Assembly (NCBI RefSeq): GCF_000970085.1
Contig: NZ_CP009506.1
Span: forward strand, 4,953,559-5,017,558
From: Methanosarcina siciliae T4/M
GTDB taxonomy: Archaea > Halobacteriota > Methanosarcinia > Methanosarcinales > Methanosarcinaceae
Length of the DNA stretch: 64,000 bases
Direction of reading: 5' to 3'
The notes below the pieces were generated by a model that saw nothing but the letters and a program-made list of their open reading frames with translations, ran no database searches and was not told the origin of the DNA. Positions 8,098-16,849 of this stretch are shown here, piece by piece. Position numbers and translations under genes: made by a program. Every line of letters begins with the position of its first letter. The stretch's first letter is position 1.

Positions 8098-9345
8098 ATG
8101 ACTGAACAATCCGCACACGAGAAATACGAATTTAAAAAGAAGCTTGAAAGCCTCAGGGATAAAAAAGGAAGGAGCACGGAGCTTATTTCCCTTTATATCC
8201 CTGCTGACAAGCAGATTTTCGATGTCACAAACCAGTTAAAAGACGAGCACGGGCAGGCTGCAAACATAAAGTCCAAGCTTACGAGGACGAATGTGCAGGG
8301 AGCAATTGAATCTCTGCTCTCAAGGCTCAGATACCTGGATAAAGTGCCTGATAACGGGATAGTGTACTTTACAGGGGCTATAGACATCGGAGCCAACAAG
8401 ACAAGCATGGAAAGCGAAGTAATCATTCCACCCGAACCCATTACTGTCTACAAGTACCACTGTGACTCATCTTTCTACCTTGAGCCTCTTGAGGATATGC
8501 TCAAGGATAAGAGCACTTTCGGGCTTCTTGTCCTTGACCGCAGAGAAGCGACCGTAGGGCTTCTGGTCGGAAAAAGAATACAGGCCTTCCGCAACCTGAC
8601 CTCAACGGTCCCGGGAAAGCAGAGAAAAGGTGGTCAGAGTGCCCACCGTTTCCAGCAGCTCAGGCTCATCGCAATCCATGACTTCTATAAAAGGATAGGA
8701 GATGCCGCAAGTGAGATCTTCCTCGCTATAGACCATAAAGACCTCAAAGGCGTTCTGATAGGAGGGCCTTCTCCGACAAAGGAAGAGTTCTACGGAGGAG
8801 AGTTCCTGCACCACGAGCTCCAGAAAAAAATTCTCGGGCTCTTTGATACGGCATATACTGACGAATCCGGACTTTCCGAGCTCGTTAATGCTGCAGGGGA
8901 AAAGCTTCAGGATCTTGAACTCATGGGGCAGAAGAATGCCGTCAGAGACTTTTTCAAGGAACTGATTGCCGATTCGGGGAAGGTAGCTTACGGAGAAGCC
9001 CAGGTCAGGGCAAACCTCGAGATCAATGCGGTGGATGTGCTTCTGCTCTCCGAAGATCTTCGGGCAGAAAGGGTAACCACGAAATGCAGTGTCTGCGGAT
9101 ACGAAAATAAGTGGACACGGCGCTGGAAGCCCGGAGAGCCTGCCCCTACAGCCGGGAACTGCCCCAAGTGCGGTTCTTCCCTTGAGGTTACGGATGTTGT
9201 TGACGTTGTGGACGAATTCTCAGAGCTTGCCGACAAGAGCAATGCAAAGGTGGTCTTCGTGTCCACAGACTTTGACGAGGGTTCCCAGCTAATGAATGCT
9301 TTCGGAGGCATTGCTGCAATCCTGAGGTACAGTACCGGGATCTGA
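8098..9345 (+). CDS. prf1: Peptide chain release factor 1 (aRF1)
   Basis: This 415-residue archaeal/eukaryal-type release factor recognises all three stop codons and triggers peptidyl-tRNA hydrolysis. The NIKS stop-codon motif is at 56-59, the catalytic GGQ at 178-180 (RKGGQSAHRFQQLR), and a C-terminal zinc ribbon has four cysteines (CSVCGYE and CPKCGSS). The frame is open from 7951, but family proteins begin at MTEQSAHEKYEFKKKLE, so I place the start at 8098. No clear ribosome binding site precedes it. The gene stands alone, with a hairpin at its end. Confidence 0.96.
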   Translation: MTEQSAHEKYEFKKKLESLRDKKGRSTELISLYIPADKQIFDVTNQLKDEHGQAANIKSKLTRTNVQGAIESLLSRLRYLDKVPDNGIVYFTGAIDIGANKTSMESEVIIPPEPITVYKYHCDSSFYLEPLEDMLKDKSTFGLLVLDRREATVGLLVGKRIQAFRNLTSTVPGKQRKGGQSAHRFQQLRLIAIHDFYKRIGDAASEIFLAIDHKDLKGVLIGGPSPTKEEFYGGEFLHHELQKKILGLFDTAYTDESGLSELVNAAGEKLQDLELMGQKNAVRDFFKELIADSGKVAYGEAQVRANLEINAVDVLLLSEDLRAERVTTKCSVCGYENKWTRRWKPGEPAPTAGNCPKCGSSLEVTDVVDVVDEFSELADKSNAKVVFVSTDFDEGSQLMNAFGGIAAILRYSTGI

Positions 9346-9367
9346 TCTCCCACAGGGGTGAGATCCC
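9337..9367 (+). terminator. Hairpin at the 3' end of aRF1
   Basis: GGGATCT (9337-9343) pairs with AGATCCC (9361-9367) around an inner GATCTCCC/GGGGTGAGATC pairing. The stem overlaps the stop codon. No strong T-run follows immediately; TTTTTTA occurs about 12 bases on. It may be a transcript end or an RNA-stabilising hairpin. Confidence 0.4.
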
Positions 9368-9537
9368 CCATCCAGTAATTTTTTATCCAATACTTTTTTA
9401 ATTAAACTGTCCTAAGATCAGTAGATCAGAAGCTGGTAAATCAGTTGATCAGAAATTAGTAAAAATAAAGGCTATCTAAGGCTATCACATCAAGGACTTT
9501 CATAATTTTTCACGGTGACTTATACAGGTGATTTATC

Positions 9538-11247
9538 TTGTTCCTGGAACTCAAAGCTCAAGCTACATCAATCTTAAAAGAAGCTATCCGAAAGGTCGGG
9601 TTTGATGTTGAGGATTCCGAACTTCAGTTTGAAACATCTTCCCATGCTGACCTTGCAAGCAGAGCCGCCTTCAGGCTTGCAAACATTCACAAACAAAATC
9701 CAAAAGAGCTTGCATCCCGTATAGTTTCTGCAATCGAAATTCCTGAAGGCTCGTACATTGGAAAAGTGAGTGCCGCGGGTCCTTACATTAATTTCCTTGC
9801 AGGCAGGCACTATCTGGACAGGACGGTAACGGCTGTCCGGGAAGAAAAGGAAAAATTCGGCTGTGGGGCTCCGAAGGACAGGATCCTCCTTGAGCACACC
9901 TCGGCAAACCCAAACGGCCCCCTGCATGTAGGGCATATCCGCAACTCGATTATAGGGGACACTCTTGCCCGTATCCTCAGGCGTGCAGGATACGATGTTG
10001 AGGTCCAGTACTATGTTAACGATATGGGGCGCCAGATTGCGGTAGTTTCATGGGCATGCGAACGCTTTGAGCTTGACCTTTCCAGAAAGTCTGACTCTGC
10101 AATTGCTGACGTATATATCAAAGCCAATGTCGAGCTGGACAAAAACCCTGATTATGTAAAGGAAATCGATACCCTTATGGAAAAGATTGAAGCCGGAGAC
10201 CTCGGGACTATCGAACGTTTTGATAAGGCAGTTTCCCTGGCTATTGCAGGGATCAAAGAAACCCTCTTCCGCTTAAATGTCGTGCATGATAAATTCGTGA
10301 AGGAGTCTCACTTCCTCAAGTCCGGGGCAGTCCACGACATTGTCGAGCGCATCAAGGCTACCGGCAGGACTGAAATGGATAAAGGAGCCCTTGTGGTAAA
10401 CCTTTCGGACTACGGGTTTGAAAAGACCCTTGTTATCCAGCGCTCAAACGGCACCTCGCTCTACACAACCCGCGACCTTGCCTACCATGAATGGAAAGCC
10501 GGGCAGGCGGACCGCATAATCGATGTTTTCGGAGCCGACCACAAGCTTATTTCCGGCCAGCTCAGGGCTACGCTGAATTCGATAGGAATCAAAGAGCCCG
10601 AGGTCGTAATTTTTGAGTTCGTCTCTCTCCCCGAAGGCTCGATGAGCACCCGCCGCGGCCAGTTCATAAGTGCGGATGACCTCTTTGATAGGGTCACCGA
10701 AGCTGCCTTCGAGCAAGTAGAATCCCGCCGCCCCGAAACTTCAGCCGAGTTTAAGAAACAGGTTGCAGAAATGGTCGGAATAGGTGCAGTCCGCTATGAC
10801 ATTGTAAGGGTTTCCCCCGAAAAATCCACGGTCTTCAACTGGAAAGAAGCGCTTGACTTTGAAAAGCAGGGTGCTCCCTACATCCAGTACTCTCATGCCC
10901 GTGCCTGCAGCATCCTTGAGAAAGCAAAAGAGGAAGTCGCCTGGGACCCTGTAGCAGAGATTAACCCCTCTCTTCTTGTCGAGGACAGCGAAATCGATCT
11001 CATCAAGAAGATGGCAATGTTTGACAGCATAATCGATCTCGGAGCCCGTGAACTCAAGCCCCATGTCCTTGCCATCTACGCCCGCGAACTTGCCGATGCC
11101 TTCAACCAGTTCTACCGCTTTGTCCCGGTTATTGCAGCCGAGGACGAGCAGGTCAGAGTCTCAAGGCTCGCTCTTGTGGACTGTGCAAGGATCGTCCTTG
11201 CAAACTCCCTTGACACTCTGGGAATAGGTGCTCCCGAGTCAATGTAA
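9538..11247 (+). CDS. argS: Arginyl-tRNA synthetase
   Basis: This 569-residue class I aminoacyl-tRNA synthetase charges tRNA-Arg. It has the N-terminal additional domain (about 1-110), the HIGH motif as HVGHIRNS after LLEHTSANPNGPLH, and VEVQYYVNDMGRQ. DVFGADHKLISGQL follows, then the KMSKS-equivalent MSTRRG, and a helical C-terminal anticodon-binding domain. ArgS commonly lacks a canonical KMSKS lysine, so this is normal. The start is TTG at 9538, preceded by GGTGA at suitable spacing. No in-frame ATG fits the domain start better. A T-rich tail follows the stop. Confidence 0.95.
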   Translation: MFLELKAQATSILKEAIRKVGFDVEDSELQFETSSHADLASRAAFRLANIHKQNPKELASRIVSAIEIPEGSYIGKVSAAGPYINFLAGRHYLDRTVTAVREEKEKFGCGAPKDRILLEHTSANPNGPLHVGHIRNSIIGDTLARILRRAGYDVEVQYYVNDMGRQIAVVSWACERFELDLSRKSDSAIADVYIKANVELDKNPDYVKEIDTLMEKIEAGDLGTIERFDKAVSLAIAGIKETLFRLNVVHDKFVKESHFLKSGAVHDIVERIKATGRTEMDKGALVVNLSDYGFEKTLVIQRSNGTSLYTTRDLAYHEWKAGQADRIIDVFGADHKLISGQLRATLNSIGIKEPEVVIFEFVSLPEGSMSTRRGQFISADDLFDRVTEAAFEQVESRRPETSAEFKKQVAEMVGIGAVRYDIVRVSPEKSTVFNWKEALDFEKQGAPYIQYSHARACSILEKAKEEVAWDPVAEINPSLLVEDSEIDLIKKMAMFDSIIDLGARELKPHVLAIYARELADAFNQFYRFVPVIAAEDEQVRVSRLALVDCARIVLANSLDTLGIGAPESM

Positions 11248-11453
11248 AAAAGAATGAAAAAAGCGGAAGTAATAAAGAGAAAAAAGAAAACAAGGAAAAT
11301 AGTAATGAAGTTATCCCTTTTCCTTTTCCTTTTTTCCCTATCTCTCCATACCTTTTTATCCTCCTTGTTTTACGATTTTCGTTCTTGGTTTCTTGTCCTT
11401 CGTTCCCTATTCCTGGTTAGCCATTTGAAACGCTGTAACTAAATACACTGTAA
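11248..11453. other. Spacer after argS, pyrimidine-rich
   Basis: A purine-rich stretch is followed by a long T/C-rich run (11310-11360), which may end argS transcription. A 62-codon frame here (11254-11442) is low-complexity and not convincing. Confidence 0.4.
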
Positions 11454-11541
11454 CTAGTGTCGAGTCAATAATCAAGTATTGAATAGTAATGAATGGCTGT
11501 AATCCGTTTCATACGTCATTATGTAATTGACAGGACACTAG
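11454..11541. mobile_element. MITE-like element with 16-bp terminal inverted repeats
   Basis: CTAGTGTCGAGTCAAT (11454-11469) and ATTGACAGGACACTAG (11526-11541) are inverted copies with two mismatches, enclosing about 56 bp without coding capacity. The CTAGTGTC termini resemble the ends of insertion sequences common in Methanosarcina (from memory). I see no convincing target-site duplication. It could be a miniature non-autonomous element or the closed-up ends of a deleted insertion sequence. Confidence 0.55.
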
Positions 11542-11640
11542 AAACAATGACAAGTTTTACACAAAACGTATTCTAGAAAAATATATGACCCTTTATAACA
11601 AACTCATATTACTCTACAAAACAACGTTGCAGCGATAAGT

Positions 11641-12045
11641 ATGATCACTATAAATGAAGCTTTTAGGACATTTTTGAGTGAACAGGAAGCCTGTTTAAAG
11701 CCTGATGCCTTCATGGACTGTGAAGATGTGATCCTTCTTTATGAGGAATTCCTTGAACTCAATGCAGAGGATTACCTGTCCGATGAAGACAGGGCTCTTT
11801 GTACCGCCCGGCCTGAAGACAAAAGTTACTTTGATGTTTTTGGCCCCGAACAGCTCAGCCCTGATGGAATTACGGATTTTCTCGAGGACTACGTGGTTGA
11901 GGTCGGAGGAGGTAAAAAGTTCATCGGGACAGCTGCAAAAGTTCTCCAGAGCTTTTTTGAATGGGTCCGGGAAAAGGGTTACATTGAGGAAAAAGCTTTT
12001 GAGACAAATAACGAACTCCTCGCAAATTACAGGAAGAGGCATTGA
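11641..12045 (+). CDS. Recombinase core-binding-like protein, paralogue 1 (short form)
   Basis: This 134-residue protein is the first of three tandem paralogues. The N-terminus (ITINEAFRTFLSEQEACLKP) matches the following genes, as do FGPEQLSPDGITDFLEDYV and FFEWVREKGYIEEKAF. The helical pattern resembles the SAM-like core-binding domain found before the catalytic domain of tyrosine recombinases, but no catalytic Arg/His/Tyr domain is present. It stops where its neighbours continue for about 95 residues, so it is a natural short form or a truncated copy. Function unknown; DNA binding is an inference. Confidence 0.6.
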   Translation: MITINEAFRTFLSEQEACLKPDAFMDCEDVILLYEEFLELNAEDYLSDEDRALCTARPEDKSYFDVFGPEQLSPDGITDFLEDYVVEVGGGKKFIGTAAKVLQSFFEWVREKGYIEEKAFETNNELLANYRKRH

Positions 12046-12287
12046 ATATAGGAAAAATAGGATTTCTTGCTTTAACATAAATTGAAGGGGCACAGGTTAA
12101 GATCAATGAAGGATTGAAAAGGTTGAAAAAAATTTCCTGAAAGTGGGAAAATCTGTTTTAAGCTATCGCTTCTCTTTTTATTCTTTTTTGTTATCCCCTT
12201 CTTCATTTTTTATTCTTTTTAGGAAAACGTCGTTCTCAAGCGGACGGAAACCTAAAAAATCAGTACGATGAATTCCATTCAGATTCT

Positions 12288-12983
12288 ATGAAAACCATCA
12301 GGGAAATTTTAGAGGAATTTTTGACCGAGCAACAAGCTCGCTTGAGTCCCAAAACTTGTTCCGGGTATGAAGAAGCAATATCTTTTTTCAGGACGTACTT
12401 GAATAGCTACGGGCATCGACATCTAAATCGGGATGAAACTACAAAATATGAGAAACTTGAAGCTTCTGAAGATAAACTGTTCTGGGATATCTTCGGCCCC
12501 GAGCATCTGGGTCTTTCGGAAATCTCTGATTTCCTTGCCGATTTTATGCCTAGGAAAGTGGCAGGCAGCAGGACTCTCATGGAAACTACCGGCAGGGTTA
12601 TGCTCAAGCTGGTGAAGTGGCTTCATGAAAAAGGTTACATGCCGGACAAAGAATATGAAGAAGCAGAAGAAAATGTAAAAGGGCTTAAAGCTGACCTTCC
12701 ACTTGTTGGAGAAGTGACCGATTTACTCTCTGATTATATCCAGAGACACCCGGTTGAAACCCAGTATACCAGTGACATTGATGCATATTTCGAAATCGCA
12801 AAAATAGAGCCCGGAAAACTCTGGCTCGAAGACTATTTGGAATCCAAGAAAAAAGTAGGACCGGTTCTTGTTTCCGAGGAAATCAGCTCGAAATGCAAGG
12901 TTGGGTGGACTGTTTCCCTCTGGGTCGTGAAAACAGGAAAGGTCTGGAGGATTCTGGAAAGTGGGAATGTGTTGCCCCGCTGA
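12288..12983 (+). CDS. Recombinase core-binding-like protein, paralogue 2
   Basis: This 231-residue protein begins MKTIREILEEFLTEQQARLS and then SGYEEAISFFRTYLNSYG, strongly resembling an integrase N-terminal core-binding domain. FGPEHLGLSEISDFLADFM and LVKWLHEKGYM are shared with both neighbours. The C-terminal half (about 145-231) has KIEPGKLWLEDY and KKVGPVLVSEEISSKCKVGW, shared only with paralogue 3. That half looks like a small beta domain and lacks recombinase catalytic residues. The next gene starts 17 bases downstream, so the two are probably co-transcribed. Function unknown. Confidence 0.65.
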   Translation: MKTIREILEEFLTEQQARLSPKTCSGYEEAISFFRTYLNSYGHRHLNRDETTKYEKLEASEDKLFWDIFGPEHLGLSEISDFLADFMPRKVAGSRTLMETTGRVMLKLVKWLHEKGYMPDKEYEEAEENVKGLKADLPLVGEVTDLLSDYIQRHPVETQYTSDIDAYFEIAKIEPGKLWLEDYLESKKKVGPVLVSEEISSKCKVGWTVSLWVVKTGKVWRILESGNVLPR

Positions 12984-13000
12984 ATGGCAGAGGTTATGTC

Positions 13001-13669
13001 ATGCAAAACACGGTTGAAAAGACTATAGGGGAAGTTTTCCAGGAATTTCTTGTCGAGCAACGAGCTCGTCTGAGTCCAAAAATCTATTCAGGCTACGAAA
13101 AGACAATTTTCTATTTTAAGAAATATCTCAACGGCCAGGCTCCTGCATATCTGAATGAGGAAGATGAGGGTCTTCTGGCTAAACTTTACGAAAAGGAGGA
13201 TAAAGAGTACTGCGAAGTCTTCGGGCCTGCATACATTGGTTCTTCGGAAATGCAGGGTTTCCTTGGCCATTTTATGATCGGAAGTGTGGTAGCCAGTAAG
13301 GCCTTTATTAAAACAGTTGGGACGGTCATGGCCAAATTGGTAAAGTGGATGTATGAGAAGGGTTACATGGGCTATGGTGAGTATAAAGTAACATCCGATA
13401 TTGTGAAAAGGCTCAAGGTCAATATGCCGGTGGCCGAAGAAGTTTCTGATCTGATGTGCCTTTATGCCGTGAACAATCCTGTTGCAGCTTGCACTGAAGT
13501 TCTGGACGATTTTTTCTTTATTACCGGGACCGAACCTGGAAAACTCTGGTTTAAAAGCCGCCAGACCGGGAAGAAAGTTGGGCCGGTGATCGTACCTGAA
13601 TATATCAGTTCCATGTGCAAACCTGGCTGGACTATTTGCCTACTGCTTGGGAAAAACGGCAAAGTGTAG
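13001..13669 (+). CDS. Recombinase core-binding-like protein, paralogue 3
   Basis: This 222-residue protein aligns end to end with paralogue 2: FLVEQRARLSPKIYSGYEKT, FGPAYIGSSEMQGFLGHFM, LVKWMYEKGYMGYGEY, then GTEPGKLWFKSR and GKKVGPVIVPEYISSMCKPG. The open frame reaches back into paralogue 2 (12893), but the homology begins at MQNTVEKTIGEVF, so the ATG at 13001 is used. The duplication with only 17 bp between copies suggests a fairly recent tandem event. No catalytic motif is visible. Function unknown. Confidence 0.65.
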   Translation: MQNTVEKTIGEVFQEFLVEQRARLSPKIYSGYEKTIFYFKKYLNGQAPAYLNEEDEGLLAKLYEKEDKEYCEVFGPAYIGSSEMQGFLGHFMIGSVVASKAFIKTVGTVMAKLVKWMYEKGYMGYGEYKVTSDIVKRLKVNMPVAEEVSDLMCLYAVNNPVAACTEVLDDFFFITGTEPGKLWFKSRQTGKKVGPVIVPEYISSMCKPGWTICLLLGKNGKV

Positions 13670-13936
13670 AAAATTCTGGAAAGCGAAAATATGTACCCTT
13701 GCCTGGTTTTTGTTTGAAAGTGTTTCAATTAGGAATATATAGCATATTATTTTTATAGTTCTTTTTATAGTTCTTTTCATAGTTTCTGTTTTCTCATTTC
13801 TCATTTTAGTTATTGGCACGAGAAACGCCACTTGCAAGCGAATAGAAACAAAAAAGGTTAAAGAAGGCATTCCGGTTATTTCGGCTAAGATTATCTTTTG
13901 GTCCACAGTTGCCATGTTTCCAAAACATATACTTTC
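13670..13936. other. Spacer between the paralogue cluster and the ATPase gene
   Basis: AT-rich, with a short repeated TTTTTATAGTTCTTTT motif near 13751-13780. No gene is seen. The palindromes at its right end are listed separately. Confidence 0.4.
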
Positions 13937-13990
13937 AAGTATTATACTCTTAAGTATACTATTTTAAAGTAGTATACTTTTAAGTATCTT
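13937..13990 (+). promoter_or_regulatory. AGTATACT palindrome cluster upstream of the ATPase gene
   Basis: AAGTATACTA (13952-13961) and TAGTATACTT (13970-13979) are exact inverted repeats. Each contains the self-complementary AGTATACT, with centres 18 bp apart. Degenerate half-sites (AAGTATTATACT, TAAGTATCTT) flank them. The cluster ends about 20 bases before the ATG at 14009 and overlaps any core promoter, as an operator would. Confidence 0.5.
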
Positions 13991-14008
13991 AATGTCCCAA
14001 ATATTATC

Positions 14009-15400
14009 ATGTTTCTCAACCGGAAAGCTGAGCTTTCTCTCCTTGAAAACCTCCATGCTGAAGGCAAGCCCAAACTGATCCTCCTCTACGGGAAGCGACG
14101 TGTTGGGAAAACCGAGCTTCTGAACGAATTTGCTCGCAGGCACAGGGCTCTCTATCTTGTGGCCCGGCAGGAGGCATACGAGGGGCAGCTTAAGAAGATG
14201 AGTTCCGAGATTGCGGAATTCTTTGATGATGATGTCCTGAGACACAGCCCTTTTCAGAATTATGATGCCCTTTTCATTTATCTTGCACAAAAGGAAACTC
14301 CTGTCCTGTTTGATGAGTTTCCTTATCTTGTTGAGGCAAACAGGGCTCTGCCTTCAATCCTTCAGGAGTACTGGGACCGCTATTTCAGTAAAAAGAAGAC
14401 TTTTCTGGTGCTTTGCGGCTCTTCCATTGCCATGATGGAATCTCTGCTCGGGTATAAATCTCCGCTTTACGGCAGGAGAACGGAACAGATCCTGCTTGAG
14501 CCCCTGAAATTCAGGGAGGCCTGTGAGTTTTTTCCGCAGCTGGGGCCGGAGGATAAAGTCCTTACTTATGCTGTACTGGGGGGGACACCTGCGTACCTTC
14601 TCGAATTTGATTACGGAAAACCCATTCTGGAAAACATAATGGGCCTAATTCTGAAGAAGAACACTTTTCTCTATCAGGACACAATGTTTGTGCTCCAGCA
14701 GGAGCTCTCCGAACCCAGGGTATATTACTCGATCATAAATTCCGTTGCAAAAGGAAATACCAGACTGGGAGAGATAATGAACGACACAGGGCTTGAGAAG
14801 AGCAAGATTACGAAGTACCTGAGTGTCTTAAAAGAACTCCATATCATCGAAAGAAGGGTCCCTGTCACGGAAAAAAGTCCTGAAAGTTCAAAGAAGGGCA
14901 TTTACCTCCTCAAAGACAATTACTTCAAGTTCTGGTTCCGCTTTGTCTTTGAAAACGTCGAATATATCGAGCAGGGCAGGCAGGAGAAACTTATAGGAGA
15001 TAAAATAAGCCCGGTCCTGAATAACTTTGCAGGCTTTGCTTACGAAGAAATAGTCCTCGAATACCTGAAATCCAGTCCCGGGTTTTCGGATTATATTTTT
15101 GGGCGCTGGTGGGATAAAGAGGAAGAAATCGATGTGGTTGGGTTAGACAGTAGCCAGAACAGGATCATTTTTGGCGAGGTTAAGTGGAAAGCTCTCACGG
15201 AAAAGGAGGCAAGGCAAACTCTGAACCGGCTTGTGGAAAAATCGGTGGATGTAAAATGGGGGGAGAATTTGGAATCGGGTGAAATCCAGGGAGGTCCGGA
15301 AAAAAAATACTTGCTGGTCGGGAAAAAGGTAGGAGGAAAAAAACGTTTGCTTGAAGATGGCTATCTGGTGCTGGAACTGGATGACCTGGTTGAAAATTGA
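14009..15400 (+). CDS. Archaeal AAA-family ATPase with C-terminal DUF234-type domain
   Basis: This 463-residue P-loop ATPase belongs to the large archaeal ATPase family expanded in methanogens and thermophiles. Walker A is YGKRRVGKTELL (about 27-38) and Walker B is PVLFDEFPYL (about 99). FLVLCGSSIAMMES is the sensor-1 segment. A winged-helix region (about 255-290) follows, then YFKFWFRFVFENVEYIE and the nuclease-like segment FGRWWDKEEEIDVVGLD with FGEVKWK. That EIDVV...GEVKWK pattern resembles a PD-(D/E)XK fold at the C-terminus. Role unknown; defence or mobile-element functions have been suggested for relatives. Base composition is like ordinary neighbours. Confidence 0.85.
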   Translation: MFLNRKAELSLLENLHAEGKPKLILLYGKRRVGKTELLNEFARRHRALYLVARQEAYEGQLKKMSSEIAEFFDDDVLRHSPFQNYDALFIYLAQKETPVLFDEFPYLVEANRALPSILQEYWDRYFSKKKTFLVLCGSSIAMMESLLGYKSPLYGRRTEQILLEPLKFREACEFFPQLGPEDKVLTYAVLGGTPAYLLEFDYGKPILENIMGLILKKNTFLYQDTMFVLQQELSEPRVYYSIINSVAKGNTRLGEIMNDTGLEKSKITKYLSVLKELHIIERRVPVTEKSPESSKKGIYLLKDNYFKFWFRFVFENVEYIEQGRQEKLIGDKISPVLNNFAGFAYEEIVLEYLKSSPGFSDYIFGRWWDKEEEIDVVGLDSSQNRIIFGEVKWKALTEKEARQTLNRLVEKSVDVKWGENLESGEIQGGPEKKYLLVGKKVGGKKRLLEDGYLVLELDDLVEN

Positions 15401-15675
15401 ATCCGCTTCTTCTCCTCTATTCTCCTCTTTTATTCTTTTCTCCCCTATTGTTCTATTTCTCCATATTTTAGTCCCGGCAACAAATGCAAATTCTCCATTT
15501 AATTTCTTTTTATATTTCATTTGTTTAATAATTTACTCTATATCTATTTTAGAGCCTTAGCCTCACTTCAACATTTATTCTTCAATTAAAAAAAGCTTCT
15601 ATATCCATGCTTTTTAATTTATTATCCAGAGTAATTCCAATACTTATAATACCCGATCTGTCTTACATTACGCAT

Positions 15676-16719
15676 ATGCAGGACATCACTTTTATCGACG
15701 GAGGCAGCCTACCCACACCTGAAGGTCTTACAAGGGAATGGGTAAAAACGGCAGCCGAAAACCGGGATGAGGACGAAAAACTCTTTTCTCTGGTAAGAGA
15801 GACTTTCCAGAAAAAAATTAATGTTGGAGTACACGTTCCAACTTATCCGCAGTTCAGGGACATGATAGGGCAGTTTCTGGACATAATCAAGGATGAAAAG
15901 AACTGTTACGAACCTTATGTGGTAAAGGATGAGTACGCAAAAATCCTTGAACTTGAGATAATTGACGAGGTTGCAAAGCAGTACAGGGAAGAGACAGGGG
16001 AGACTCTGGAAGTGAGAGTTTGCATTGCCGGCCCTACGGACCTGTACCTTCAGGCATTTGGAGCAGCTCCTTTTGCAGATGCATACCATATAATAGCTCT
16101 GGATATCGAGAATTTCATAAAGCAGGCATTTAAAGCCGCGAAAAATTTCAAAATTAGGGTTATTGCCCTGGACGAGCCCAGTCTAGGAATGAACGACAGA
16201 ATTCAGTTTTCTGACTCCGATATCATCTCTGCTCTTACTCTGGCTTCCACCTATGCGCGAAAACAGGGGGCAGATGTGGAGATCCATCTGCACTCTCCAT
16301 TGAAGTACAAACTTGTTTGTGAGACCCCTGTCAATGTTATTGGTTTTGAGTATGCTGCAACTCCTTCTTATATAGACCTCCTGGACAAAAAAATCCTGGA
16401 GAACTCGAATACCTACATACGGCTCGGAGTCTCGAGGACTGATATTTCCAGCCTCATAGGTATGGTCAACGAGACCTATGGAGTAAATGCCTGGAAGGAA
16501 AAGGAGTATATGCAAAAGATTGTTACTGATCTCGAAACTCCCGAGCTCGTCAAAAAGCGGCTTGAGAATGCTTTTTCTATCCTTGGGGACCGTATAAAAT
16601 ATGCAAGTCCGGACTGCGGGCTGGCATTCTGGCCGGATCAGGACATTGCTTTCAGGCTACTCGAGAATACGGCAAAAGGAATCAATGCATTCAATGCCGA
16701 AATGAAAAACCAGAAATAA
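15676..16719 (+). CDS. MetE C-terminal-like (core methionine synthase-like) protein, copy 1
   Basis: This 347-residue TIM-barrel protein resembles the catalytic half of cobalamin-independent methionine synthase. In methanogens, such core enzymes take methyl groups from corrinoids rather than folates. Family marks are VHVPTYPQFRDM, VCIAGPTDLYL, VIALDEPSLGMN, and the zinc-ligand segments EIHLHS, GFEYAATPSY and SPDCGLAFWPDQ. In the first of these, histidine replaces the cysteine of the usual His-X-Cys. The frame is open from 15607, but the paralogue shows the start at MQDITFIDGG (15676). Substrate uncertain: homocysteine or another thiol. Confidence 0.75.
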   Translation: MQDITFIDGGSLPTPEGLTREWVKTAAENRDEDEKLFSLVRETFQKKINVGVHVPTYPQFRDMIGQFLDIIKDEKNCYEPYVVKDEYAKILELEIIDEVAKQYREETGETLEVRVCIAGPTDLYLQAFGAAPFADAYHIIALDIENFIKQAFKAAKNFKIRVIALDEPSLGMNDRIQFSDSDIISALTLASTYARKQGADVEIHLHSPLKYKLVCETPVNVIGFEYAATPSYIDLLDKKILENSNTYIRLGVSRTDISSLIGMVNETYGVNAWKEKEYMQKIVTDLETPELVKKRLENAFSILGDRIKYASPDCGLAFWPDQDIAFRLLENTAKGINAFNAEMKNQK

Positions 16720-16849
16720 TCACTCAGAAAATAGTAATTCCGGAATCACTCAGAAAATGGTAATTCCGGAACTCTGTTCTTTCTTCTGTTTTTTTATAAT
16801 TTTACTGTCTTTCCAATAATGATAAATTCTTACAGGTATACTAGAGAGC

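Noticed and set aside
10640..10660. ArgS thought inactive because KMSKS is not canonical
   Set aside because: Many arginyl-tRNA synthetases naturally have a degenerate KMSKS; MSTRRG is in the right place and the rest of the enzyme is intact.
11254..11442. 62-codon frame after argS
   Set aside because: It is low-complexity Lys- then Leu/Phe-rich sequence produced by purine and pyrimidine tracts.
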